Assembly: GCF_002482975.1 (NCBI RefSeq)
Contig: NZ_DLHA01000019.1
Span: forward strand, 92,310 to 156,309
Reading direction: 5' to 3'
From: Flavobacterium sp. UBA7680
GTDB taxonomy: Bacteria > Bacteroidota > Bacteroidia > Flavobacteriales > Flavobacteriaceae
Length of the DNA stretch: 64,000 nt
Both the position numbers and the translations under genes were made by a program. Shown piece after piece: positions 16,298-23,941 of this stretch (positions are counted from its first letter, which is position 1; each line of letters opens with the position of its first letter). The notes beneath the pieces were generated by a model. It did no database searches, was not told where the DNA came from, and was given only the letters and a program-made list of their open reading frames with translations.

Positions 16298-17125
16298 CTA
16301 TTTTTTTGATTTTAATATTTTCCTGATTTTTTTTACGTTATTGATCTTGATTCCCTCTGCTTCTACTAAGGTTAAATCTTCCAAAAACTCATCTTTAAAA
16401 GTGGAGTTGGGTTCTTCAAATGGCAGGTCTTTCAATTTAATATAAAGAGCCTCTGCTTCCTTATAATTCCCTTGTAATAAAAGCAGAAGCGGCCTGTTAG
16501 AAACCGGATATTTCGATTCGGGATCATACTTTATACTTTGATCTAAATAATACGCAACATCATTTAGCTGTTGCGTTACGATGCTATACCAAGCCAGGCT
16601 ATTGTAATGACGTCCTATTTGTTTCTTTACAACACTATCGGGAGCAATTTTATAATAAGCAGCGTCTAAAGCAACCAAACCAAGATAATGAGCCCGTATA
16701 TCGTTATTTGATTTTAATGATGTAATACCGGATTTTAAAAAATAGTTACGATATGCTTCTATACGATAAGTATCTGAGGTAAATAGCATTTGCGACCTAG
16801 CATCTAAAGTATAACGATAAGAAACCAAGCTCATTTGATACTTATAAGCAACATCATTTGTTGATTTTAAAATGTTTGAGATTAATGAATCAGCTCTGCT
16901 TATGTCGTTTTCCTGCAAATAGTATTCGTAGAATTTCAGCAAAATATCCGGACTTTTACCGCTGATAAGGTTTGCTGTATTTTTCTTTTTTAAATTAAAT
17001 TCATCTCTTATGGTATCCGTTTCTATTTTGTTATTTTGATAATCCACATGTAATTTTACTTTTGCCTGAGATTTAGTGATACTTAGCATTAGTAACAGGA
17101 AGTATAATAGGGTTTTTAATTTCAT
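16298..17125 (-). CDS. Secreted hypothetical protein with TPR-like helices
   Basis: A 275-residue protein with a signal peptide (M-K-L-K-T-L-L-Y-F-L-L-L-M-L-S-I, cleavage after S-Q-A). The mature part is mostly helical. It includes H-Y-N-S-L-A-W-Y-S-I-V, L-D-Q-S-I-K-Y-D-P-E-S-K-Y-P and L-L-L-L-Q-G-N-Y-K-E-A-E-A-L-Y, which resemble tetratricopeptide repeats. No enzyme motif was seen. It is a single gene with its own terminator. The likely role is a periplasmic scaffold or interaction protein, but nothing specific can be said. Confidence 0.75.
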   Translation of the reverse strand: MKLKTLLYFLLLMLSITKSQAKVKLHVDYQNNKIETDTIRDEFNLKKKNTANLISGKSPDILLKFYEYYLQENDISRADSLISNILKSTNDVAYKYQMSLVSYRYTLDARSQMLFTSDTYRIEAYRNYFLKSGITSLKSNNDIRAHYLGLVALDAAYYKIAPDSVVKKQIGRHYNSLAWYSIVTQQLNDVAYYLDQSIKYDPESKYPVSNRPLLLLLQGNYKEAEALYIKLKDLPFEEPNSTFKDEFLEDLTLVEAEGIKINNVKKIRKILKSKK

Positions 17126-17339
17126 TTTTAAAATTTATTTAAATTTAGTTCCTGCCCGACATTCTTTTAATACAATAACATCTTTTAATAATGGAGATTA
17201 ACATCAAATATTATTCTCATATCATTATGATAATGTGTTGTAATTCTAAAAAAAAATCCGGCAATATTTTTTATTGAATAGATTAAAAGCAGATGGTGTA
17301 CTGCTAATTTGACACACCTTTGGCTGTCACTTTTTGAAT

Positions 17340-17708
17340 TTAACCTATTTTTGGTTTCAAATAAAGAGAAGAGAAACCCGAAGAAATTGAACTCTCGGGA
17401 TGGTTAAATTTTTGATTTTTATTGCAAAAATCAGAATTTTCGGCTTGTGAAGCAGATAAGCTAAATACTAAAAAAACACTGGCTGATGGTGCGCAAGTGC
17501 ATTTAGAATCTTTACAATTATGATTACAGCAATGATGTTTTTTATTTTTATGACCAGCAACAGCATCACAACAATCTTTTTTACTTTTAGATGATGGCAT
17601 TTCTATGGCAGAATGATCATTTTTAGATTTACTTCCGCACGCAAAAGTAGTATCCGACATCAGAAAAATGCCTAATACTAGAAATACTAAAAAGTAAAAT
17701 TTTCTCAT
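17340..17708 (-). CDS. Small secreted Cys/His-rich protein
   Basis: A 122-residue protein with a signal peptide (M-R-K-F-Y-F-L-V-F-L-V-L-G-I-F-L, then T-F-A-C). The central part is dense in cysteine, histidine and lysine: K-D-C-C-D, H-K-N-K-K-H-H-C-C-N-H-N-C-K-D-S-K-C-T-C. The C-terminal third has none of this. The composition suggests periplasmic metal binding (Cu or Zn), but the function is not recognised. It stands alone. Confidence 0.7.
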   Translation of the reverse strand: MRKFYFLVFLVLGIFLMSDTTFACGSKSKNDHSAIEMPSSKSKKDCCDAVAGHKNKKHHCCNHNCKDSKCTCAPSASVFLVFSLSASQAENSDFCNKNQKFNHPESSISSGFSSLYLKPKIG

Positions 17709-17819
17709 TCGTAAAATTAAATCTTATACAAACATAATAATTATACGCTATTCAATACGGAAATACCTTTTAAAAATCACAATCAATAGATTACGATGCG
17801 CATGATCTGGTATATCTTA

Positions 17820-18152
17820 CCCGATCGCGCGGATTTGTAATCCGTGCCCATAAAGTATATCATAAAAAGATTTAAAAAAAGAAAATCCAGTTTTTAACTA
17901 TATACTTTACATCAGTTTTATTAATATAGGAACGGGCACGGAAAGAATTTCCGCGCTATCGTTGCGCATATCCGAGCGATCGGGTTTAAGGATAAACACA
18001 AAATTATCAACCCGAAGGCTTGGATATGTAGACAAAGATAGCGCGGATTTGCAATCCGTGCCCGCAAAGTATATCTTAAAAAGATTAAAAAAATAGAAAA
18101 TCCAGTTTTATTAATATTAGGAACGGGCACGGAAAGAATTTCCGCACTATCG
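17820..18152. repeat. Double BIME-like array with internal inverted repeat
   Basis: Two REP-unit pairs stand back to back. Pair 1 has GCGCGGATTTGTAATCCG at 17820-17862 and GGGCACGGAAAGAATTTCCG near 17931-17962. Pair 2 has GATAGCGCGGATTTGCAATC at about 18036-18075 and a right unit at about 18122-18152. Between the pairs lies a further imperfect inverted repeat, 17967-17986 (CATATCCGAGCGATCGGGTT) against 18009-18028, with 16 of 20 positions matching. Both pairs share the AAATCCAGTTTT spacer. Confidence 0.75.
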
Positions 18153-18159
18153 GGAATTT

Positions 18160-18813
18160 TTATTTTCCTCCTAACCAAACTTCACCTTTTTTAAAAATAT
18201 AACATTCTCGATTTTCACCTAACCATTCAAACTTTTTTACCCGATGCTCCTTCTTCATTATTTTTTTAAATCGACGTCTGGATTCAAAATAGTCACTTTC
18301 AGAAATATACATTTCTTTATCTCCAACTTCATCATCATAATAGAAGACTTCATCTAAAAATAACTTCCAATCAAATAATTCTATTTTTGATTGCATTTCG
18401 TTACCATATCGGTCATTTTTAAAAACTATAATTTCTTCCGATGCTGTAAAAGTATTTTTGTAATAATCTATATCATTTCCGATTGCACAAACAACTTGAG
18501 AATTAGAAAATCTGGGTTCAAATAGCCAAATTTTTAAATAAAATGGTTTACCGGTTTTTTTTAGCAGTTCTTCCCAATGTGAATATATTTCTAATAGTGA
18601 AGATAAAATCAGTTTTTTTGTTTTTCCTTTAGGTTCAGGGATAATACTGTTCGTTATTGAAAGATCACAAAAAGGACTTACATGAATTTTAATATAATCT
18701 CTATGATTTTCATTTTCCAAATAAGGTTTTAAATTATATGACAAACTATTAAATTTCCATTTTTCAATTTGTCTGTGAATTCTATTATGTCCTCGTATTT
18801 TTTTTATTCTCAT
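18160..18813 (-). CDS. Hypothetical protein
   Basis: A 217-residue cytosolic-looking protein that is not recognised. It begins with a very basic segment (M-R-I-K-K-I-R-G-H-N-R-I-H-R-Q-I-E-K-W-K-F). Its middle holds a possible alpha/beta core (F-Y-L-K-I-W-L-F-E-P-R-F), an acidic stretch (F-Y-Y-D-D-E-V-G-D-K-E) and a basic C-terminal part. It has no signal peptide or membrane segment. Its stop lies just inside the end of a BIME-like repeat, so the repeat sits in its 3' region. Confidence 0.65.
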   Translation of the reverse strand: MRIKKIRGHNRIHRQIEKWKFNSLSYNLKPYLENENHRDYIKIHVSPFCDLSITNSIIPEPKGKTKKLILSSLLEIYSHWEELLKKTGKPFYLKIWLFEPRFSNSQVVCAIGNDIDYYKNTFTASEEIIVFKNDRYGNEMQSKIELFDWKLFLDEVFYYDDEVGDKEMYISESDYFESRRRFKKIMKKEHRVKKFEWLGENRECYIFKKGEVWLGGK

Positions 18814-18972
18814 CGTTTTTTCAAAATGTTCTACAACATTCTTGTATTAAAATTAAAAGGTATTTACATCTACTTTTTGTAATGTTTGTCAAAATTTTAT
18901 TTTTTCAACAAATAGTAATACAACTCTTTCAGCTTTATTCGGATTTTTGAATTAGATTTTTACTTATACCTT

Positions 18973-19383
18973 TTAATTTTCATTATAATTGATCGTCCAA
19001 TTCAAACGATCTAATTCTTTAATTGTAAAAAGGTATTTTTTATTGTAAATACCACTTTTAAATATTGCTTTCCAGCCATATTTATCTACGCTGTCTTTTT
19101 TAATAATATAATATCTTATTTTTTGGTCATCACAAGTTTTAATGTATTCTTCCCAACGAGGTTTAACGATCAGATTGCAGTCCTCATTTTTGGCCTTTAT
19201 CTCATGCGGAGGAAAGGAATATTTGGGAAGGCTGTCCATTTTAGTCAGCTCGCGATCAAGATAAAAACAATATATAGTATTATTAGATTTGTTGAGAGTA
19301 AGAATACATCTGCTGTCACTTACATCCATACAAGATGTCAATAATGAAATCAAAATCATACTATAAAATTTCAAATTTTTCAT
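18973..19383 (-). CDS. Hypothetical lipoprotein
   Basis: 136 residues with a lipoprotein signal (M-I-L-I-S-L-L-T-S-C-M, Cys at about 18). The short mature domain has W-E-E-Y-I-K-T-C-D-D-Q-K-I-R-Y-Y-I-I-K-K-D and Y-G-W-K-A-I-F-K-S-G-I-Y-N-K-K-Y. The family is not recognised. It is separated from its neighbours by about 90 bases on one side and 160 on the other, so it is probably a single gene. Confidence 0.7.
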   Translation of the reverse strand: MKNLKFYSMILISLLTSCMDVSDSRCILTLNKSNNTIYCFYLDRELTKMDSLPKYSFPPHEIKAKNEDCNLIVKPRWEEYIKTCDDQKIRYYIIKKDSVDKYGWKAIFKSGIYNKKYLFTIKELDRLNWTINYNEN

Positions 19384-19473
19384 TTCTAAAGTTTAAAGTG
19401 GTACGCAAACTTATAAATTTCCTTCTTACTTAAATAATTTAAATCAATTAGGATATGGTCCCAACAATATCCC

Positions 19474-20172
19474 TCAACAAATCAACAACAATCGATATTC
19501 TCCTTCGTTTTCTATTGGTGCTCTATGAATACAAGGCAGCACTTGTTGTTTTGGATGATCGACAGCCAGTCGCCAAAGATGCCCTAAACCTAAATTAATA
19601 GGTTCTGCATCCTGATGCAGCTGATAATGCAAATCAAAATAGTTTTCCTTTAAAAAGTCTTCGAATTCTTCCGCTGGTCCATCATGCAGTTCTTTTAGCT
19701 TTGCCCGAATTTCCGGAATTAGAATTTTTTGCTCTGCCTGCGAATTAGCAACAATATCGCTTGCCGCTCCGTGATAAGTGCATAAAAAAGTATCTGTGGC
19801 AATGGGCGAACGGTCAACATGAAACGAATATACATCGGTCGATATGAAATCAAATTCGTCATCGCGTTCGTAACACTTCAATAAATTAAGAGAAGGCGAA
19901 GCGCCAAAATCAGCTAATAATTGTATGTCATTTAAGATTATTTCCCTTGCTGTATTTCCCTTTTCTGAGAGTTGGAGTGTGATTAGATCTTCGGGAGAAA
20001 CTTCTGTTATATTTTCTTCTAAAGATAATTTGGCTACAATTTCGTTAAAATCGCCATCTAAATTTCTGTACCAGCATAGCGCATTCATTTCTCCCTTGAA
20101 ATTGGTATGTACAAGATCAGAGAAATTTGATACGACTCCAATTTGGCTGTTGTCAGAAAATGTATTGTTCAT
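19474..20172 (-). CDS. DUF1826 family protein
   Basis: 232 residues, cytosolic. The family core is F-H-V-D-R-S-P-I-A-T-D-T-F-L-C-T-Y-H-G-A, followed later by L-G-H-L-W-R-L-A-V-D-H-P and P-C-I-H-R-A-P. The spaced His/Asp (F-H-x-D, Y-H-G, I-H-R) suggest metal binding, possibly a 2-oxoglutarate/Fe-oxygenase-like cupin, but this is not established. In other bacteria DUF1826 genes are found near zinc-homeostasis genes. A near-perfect inverted repeat overlaps its -7 box. Confidence 0.75.
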   Translation of the reverse strand: MNNTFSDNSQIGVVSNFSDLVHTNFKGEMNALCWYRNLDGDFNEIVAKLSLEENITEVSPEDLITLQLSEKGNTAREIILNDIQLLADFGASPSLNLLKCYERDDEFDFISTDVYSFHVDRSPIATDTFLCTYHGAASDIVANSQAEQKILIPEIRAKLKELHDGPAEEFEDFLKENYFDLHYQLHQDAEPINLGLGHLWRLAVDHPKQQVLPCIHRAPIENEGEYRLLLIC

Positions 20173-20203
20173 AGTTTAAGAAAGAAGCTAGTTGCTTCAT
20201 GCT

Positions 20204-20219
20204 TTGCAAAATTATGCAA
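20204..20219 (-). promoter_or_regulatory. Operator-like palindrome over DUF1826 -7 box
   Basis: TTGCAAAATTATGCAA is palindromic at 14 of 16 positions. On the minus strand it contains TAATTTTG (20214-20207), a perfect TAnnTTTG -7 box, 35 bases from the DUF1826 start. A repressor bound here would block the promoter. The regulator is unknown; Zur is one candidate. Confidence 0.5.
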
Positions 20220-20407
20220 TATGTAGTGGGTTTAGAAATTTTTGGAGCTATAAACTTTTGGAGCTGTTTTCTTTTTTGTCACAAAAAGTTAAAGCTGTTT
20301 CAAATCAAAGATTTCATTTTAAAATTTCTTAAAATTTATTTTAGTTTCTCCCAACCTTTTAAATTAAATTGGCATCTATAATTAAAGAAATCTTTAGTTC
20401 CAATAAT

Positions 20408-21886
20408 ATGAATATTTTTAAAAAACCTTTTTTTCTGTTTATACTATTATCTCAAATTTGTTTTGGGCAAAAAGTCTTTAAAATTAAAGAAGGGCAACTT
20501 GAGTTTGTAAATCTTGAGAAAGGTGTTTTTGTAAAAAAAGGAAATTCATATTATGAAATAAGGCTGCAGAAAATTAATGATTATGAAGAATTTGCCAAAG
20601 ATTCTAAATATGAGCTGCAAAGTGTAACGAAAGAAGAAATTGATGCCGTAAAAAAAGATAGCTCTACCATTTTTGCTTCTCGCATTGAAACTTATGATTT
20701 TAAAAATTTTGAAACTAAAAAGTTTACTACGATTAATGATGATAATAATTATCAGTTTTATAAATACAATAGAAATTTCTTTGGGATAGATTTTATAAAA
20801 GATTCTATTCATAAACCCATAAAAGGAGAAATTTTTCATTACTGCATTTTGGATTTTGGCAATAACAAGAAAATTATTTATCACGAAGGTGGATTTATTA
20901 TTCCCACAAAAGAAAAGATTATTTTTTTGTTTAAGGAAAAGGACTTAGCTGCAGCTTTTAGAAATTATAAAATTTCGGAACTTAAAAGCTTAACAACAGC
21001 AGAAATTTTTTCAACAGAAACATCAAAACTAAGACTTAATGATGGTTTCTATACAATTGACAGCCTGAAAAATAAGCAAGTAAAAATTGTAGATATCTAT
21101 AACGAAAATGCCGTAAATAAAACATTTGATTCTATTGCTTTTAATGACTTCTTTATAATTGGTTTTCAAAAAGGAAAAATTGCCCTTTATAATTATGCGC
21201 TTCAAGATTTAAAATTTACAAATTTAAAAGCTGTTGGAATGGAGCGATTTTATCCAAGTTTGCAAATTATTGATGAAAATTTGCTAAGACGTATAAACTT
21301 AATTGGAGAAAATTATCGTCCCGGAGATATTCAATATAGTCATGATTTCTCCAATTATTTCGATTCTTATAATGTTGAATTTAAAATCGTTAAAGAAGAT
21401 TCCTCTTTTTATCTGTATACTGATAACATTTTTTCGCTTGTACCGAGTTTAGCAAGTTTTGAAAATCGTTTTACGTTATTTAATGCCAGCAAGTACGAAA
21501 CTCTTGAATTTTTAGATAAAGATGCTTCGATAACATTGAATTCTGAAATGATGGATTATAATGTGAAATTTCCAATTATGATCTATGCAAAACTTAAAAA
21601 TGGGAAATATGATTTGACTACGATAGAATATTTAGGCACAAAAAATCCCAATGATGAAATTACAACATTTAATAATAAATTGCCCAAAAACTTAGACGCT
21701 ATCGAAGTAATAAGTGCACAAAACTATCTTATTCAAAAAAACGGATTGTGCACTTATTATCCCATTATGAAAGAGATTAAATATAAAAAGCTGGAGCCTT
21801 TTCAAGGAAATTTTGCCCGCTTCGAATTGCCAAATGGTCAAAAAGGCTGGCTGGATTTAAGAGGAAATGAATATTTAGATAATTAA
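20408..21886 (+). CDS. Secreted protein with C-terminal WG-repeat-like segment
   Basis: 492 residues with a signal peptide (M-N-I-F-K-K-P-F-F-L-F-I-L-L-S-Q-I-C-F-G-Q). The start at 20408 was chosen over an upstream TTG at 20369 because it gives the signal peptide directly. The long mature region is beta-rich and lysine/asparagine-rich with no enzyme motif. The end (N-G-Q-K-G-W-L-D-L-R-G-N-E-Y-L) resembles one unit of the WG repeats found in the 1325-residue protein at 23942. Function unknown. The CarboxypepD_reg gene follows 29 bases later. Confidence 0.72.
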   Translation: MNIFKKPFFLFILLSQICFGQKVFKIKEGQLEFVNLEKGVFVKKGNSYYEIRLQKINDYEEFAKDSKYELQSVTKEEIDAVKKDSSTIFASRIETYDFKNFETKKFTTINDDNNYQFYKYNRNFFGIDFIKDSIHKPIKGEIFHYCILDFGNNKKIIYHEGGFIIPTKEKIIFLFKEKDLAAAFRNYKISELKSLTTAEIFSTETSKLRLNDGFYTIDSLKNKQVKIVDIYNENAVNKTFDSIAFNDFFIIGFQKGKIALYNYALQDLKFTNLKAVGMERFYPSLQIIDENLLRRINLIGENYRPGDIQYSHDFSNYFDSYNVEFKIVKEDSSFYLYTDNIFSLVPSLASFENRFTLFNASKYETLEFLDKDASITLNSEMMDYNVKFPIMIYAKLKNGKYDLTTIEYLGTKNPNDEITTFNNKLPKNLDAIEVISAQNYLIQKNGLCTYYPIMKEIKYKKLEPFQGNFARFELPNGQKGWLDLRGNEYLDN

Positions 21887-21915
21887 AAAGATGAAACTTG
21901 CCTAACTAAAAAAAT

Positions 21916-22302
21916 ATGAACAAAATCAAAATACTTTTTATCCTGATCTTATTTTCACAATTTTCATTCTCCCAAAGCAGAATAATATATGGATCTGTTT
22001 TTGATGATACCGGATATCCATTACCGGGAGCAAATATCGTGATTGAAGGAACAAAAACATATACGCAAACCGATTTTGATGGCTGTTTTTCTATTAAAGT
22101 GAATTCAGATCAATTTTTAGTTTTTACTTATATGGGATTTATTTCCCAAAGATTAAGCGCATCTAAAAATGATATTGATGTGATACTGCAAACAGATCAT
22201 TCAGTTAAGAACGATTGTATAATTCCGTCTTTGCCTGTAAAAAAAGAAAAATTTCGCGGTGCTATTACACGTATTTCTGCTGAAGAAATCAAACAGCAAT
22301 AA
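21916..22302 (+). CDS. Stand-alone CarboxypepD_reg-like domain protein
   Basis: 128 residues. A signal peptide (I-L-F-I-L-I-L-F-S-Q-F-S-F-S-Q) is followed by one complete CarboxypepD_reg-like beta-sandwich: I-Y-G-S-V-F-D-D-T-G-Y-P-L-P-G-A-N-I-V-I-E-G, then T-D-F-D-G-C-F-S-I and Y-M-G-F-I-S-Q. This is the N-terminal module of SusC/RagA TonB-dependent receptors. The last residues (F-R-G-A-I-T-R-I-S-A-E-E-I-K-Q-Q) look like the beginning of a SusC plug domain, then the protein stops. It is either a decayed receptor or a domesticated single-domain protein. A terminator follows at once. Confidence 0.8.
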   Translation: MNKIKILFILILFSQFSFSQSRIIYGSVFDDTGYPLPGANIVIEGTKTYTQTDFDGCFSIKVNSDQFLVFTYMGFISQRLSASKNDIDVILQTDHSVKNDCIIPSLPVKKEKFRGAITRISAEEIKQQ

Positions 22303-22326
22303 CGCTGAATACAATTTAAATTAATA

Positions 22327-22362
22327 AAAAAAGCAGTTCAAAATTAGGAACTGCTTTTTATT
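22327..22362 (+). terminator. Intrinsic terminator
   Basis: AAAAAGCAGTTC and GAACTGCTTTTT arms with an eight-base loop, 25 bases after the CarboxypepD_reg gene. Confidence 0.8.
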
Positions 22363-22411
22363 TAATGAAAGATTATCTGTAGTTGAAAAAGCTGCGAATA
22401 GCAATTAAACT

Positions 22412-23020
22412 TTATTTGCGTAATTTCTTCTCATCTTGATCTTCTTTCGTTTCAAATGATGCTCTTCTTATTCTGCTTAAAGAAGATTGTGTGATACCTA
22501 AATAGGAAGCTAAATAAGAAAGCGGTATTCTTTCTGCCTGAGCTGGAAAGTTGTTTAAAAATTTATGATAACGCTCCTTGGCTCCCTCAGTCATCATAGG
22601 GCTGATTCTATTGACTTTGTCAGCTAGTCCTTTAGATGTAATTTTTGCTATAATTTTATCCCACTCAATTATTGTGGATGACAATTCTTTCATTGCATTT
22701 TTAGAGAGCACAAAATATTTACAATCCGTAACTGCCTGAACATATTCTGTAGATGGAATTTCAAGATTATAACTATTTATATCAGCCAAAAAATTATTTT
22801 CATCAATAAAATATTTGGTAATTTCATCTCCTTTGTGATTGTAATAACAGACTCGCATAATTCCTTCTGTTAAAAAAATAATTTCAGTGGGTATCCTGCC
22901 GGCTTGATGGTAATACTCCTCTTTTTTAATCTCCCTGAAAACAAGTTTGCTTTTAATTAATTCAATTTGATGACTATTCAAATTTCCAAATTGCAATAAA
23001 TAGTTAATTAAGGTTTCCAT
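22412..23020 (-). CDS. Crp/Fnr-like transcriptional regulator
   Basis: 202 residues of the same short Bacteroidota Crp-like type. The beta-roll includes I-K-K-E-E-Y-Y-H-Q-A-G-R-I-P-T-E-I-I-F-L-T-E-G-I-M-R. The HTH region is E-R-I-P-L-S-Y-L-A-S-Y-L-G-I-T-Q-S-S-L-S-R-I-R-R, with a charged tail (T-K-E-D-Q-D-E-K-K-L). It begins two bases after the SDR gene ends, so the two are co-transcribed with the SDR first. This is the third such regulator in the window, and the second whose neighbour is an SDR. Confidence 0.9.
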   Translation of the reverse strand: METLINYLLQFGNLNSHQIELIKSKLVFREIKKEEYYHQAGRIPTEIIFLTEGIMRVCYYNHKGDEITKYFIDENNFLADINSYNLEIPSTEYVQAVTDCKYFVLSKNAMKELSSTIIEWDKIIAKITSKGLADKVNRISPMMTEGAKERYHKFLNNFPAQAERIPLSYLASYLGITQSSLSRIRRASFETKEDQDEKKLRK

Positions 23021-23022
23021 AG

Positions 23023-23832
23023 TTATTTCATTTGACTCATCACTAATTTATCAAATAATTTATCCGATACCATTTTTCTAATAAATAAAAATGGTTTTGC
23101 ATTACTTGCAATATAACGCGTTTTTGGTGATTTTGATTCTATACCTTTTGCAATTAATTTTGCAATTTCTACAGCTTCAATCGCTTTCTCTTTTTGAGCG
23201 GCATACGATTTTGCGACTGCATTTGCTAAATTTTTGTATACTGTTTTCCCGGAAATACGTATTAAATCGGCAGTTCCATTCTCGATCATTTCTGATTTTG
23301 TTCCGCCCGGTTCAATAACGATTACATCTATACCAAATTGTTTTACTTCGTTACGCAGGCAGTCACTCAGTCCCTCAATAGCAAACTTACTTGCATGATA
23401 CCAACTTCCCAGCGGGAGCCCGACTTTACCACCAATGGAAGAAATATTTACGATTTTCCCAAATTTATTTTTTCGCATTTCAGGCAGTACCAATTGTATT
23501 AAACGTGCAGCGCCAAAAAGGTTAATTTCCATTTGATTTTTTGCTTCTGCTATCGACACATCTTCTAATGCACCATAAGATCCCAAACCGGCATTATTTA
23601 TTAAGATATCAATCCGAGAATCCTGATTCAAAATAGTACTTACGCATGACAAGATACTGTTGTCGTCTGTTACATCCAAAGCAATTGCTTTCACGCCGTA
23701 TTCTTGTAAATCATGCAGGAGTTCTACTCTTCGTGCTGCACCATATACTTTGTATCCTCTTTGTGCTAAATAAATAGCTGTAGCTCTGCCTATTCCTGCT
23801 GAAGCTCCTGTTACCAAAACTGTTTTTACCAT
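23023..23832 (-). CDS. SDR family oxidoreductase
   Basis: 269 residues, classical SDR. It has T-G-A-S-A-G-I-G (8-15), N-N-A-G (79-82), N-I-S-S-I-G-G-K-V-G near 130 and Y145-x3-K149 (W-Y-H-A-S-K). The two arginines after G-A-A suggest NADPH preference. The later part (E-P-G-G-T-K-S-E-M) and the C-terminal A-K-P-F-L-F-I-R-K-M-V-S resemble oxidoreductases acting on short carbonyl compounds or retinol-like substrates. It is co-directional with the Crp-like gene and separated from it by two bases. The substrate is unknown. Confidence 0.92.
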   Translation of the reverse strand: MVKTVLVTGASAGIGRATAIYLAQRGYKVYGAARRVELLHDLQEYGVKAIALDVTDDNSILSCVSTILNQDSRIDILINNAGLGSYGALEDVSIAEAKNQMEINLFGAARLIQLVLPEMRKNKFGKIVNISSIGGKVGLPLGSWYHASKFAIEGLSDCLRNEVKQFGIDVIVIEPGGTKSEMIENGTADLIRISGKTVYKNLANAVAKSYAAQKEKAIEAVEIAKLIAKGIESKSPKTRYIASNAKPFLFIRKMVSDKLFDKLVMSQMK

Positions 23833-23876
23833 TTTTTAATTATTTCAAATTAATCATAATGTAAAAGTATGGGAAC

Positions 23877-23925
23877 AAAAAACGACTGCATTTGTCATTT
23901 GGCAAATGCAGTCGTTTTTATTTTC
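23877..23925 (-). terminator. Terminator of the WG-repeat gene
   Basis: A 12-bp perfect stem, CGACTGCATTTG / CAAATGCAGTCG, with flanking A and T runs. It lies 17 bases after the WG-repeat stop codon (minus strand). Confidence 0.8.
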
Positions 23926-23941
23926 AGTAAAGTTTATTATA

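Noticed and set aside
17820..18152. CRISPR-like array
   Set aside because: The repeats are inverted pairs with conserved spacers, not direct repeats with variable spacers.
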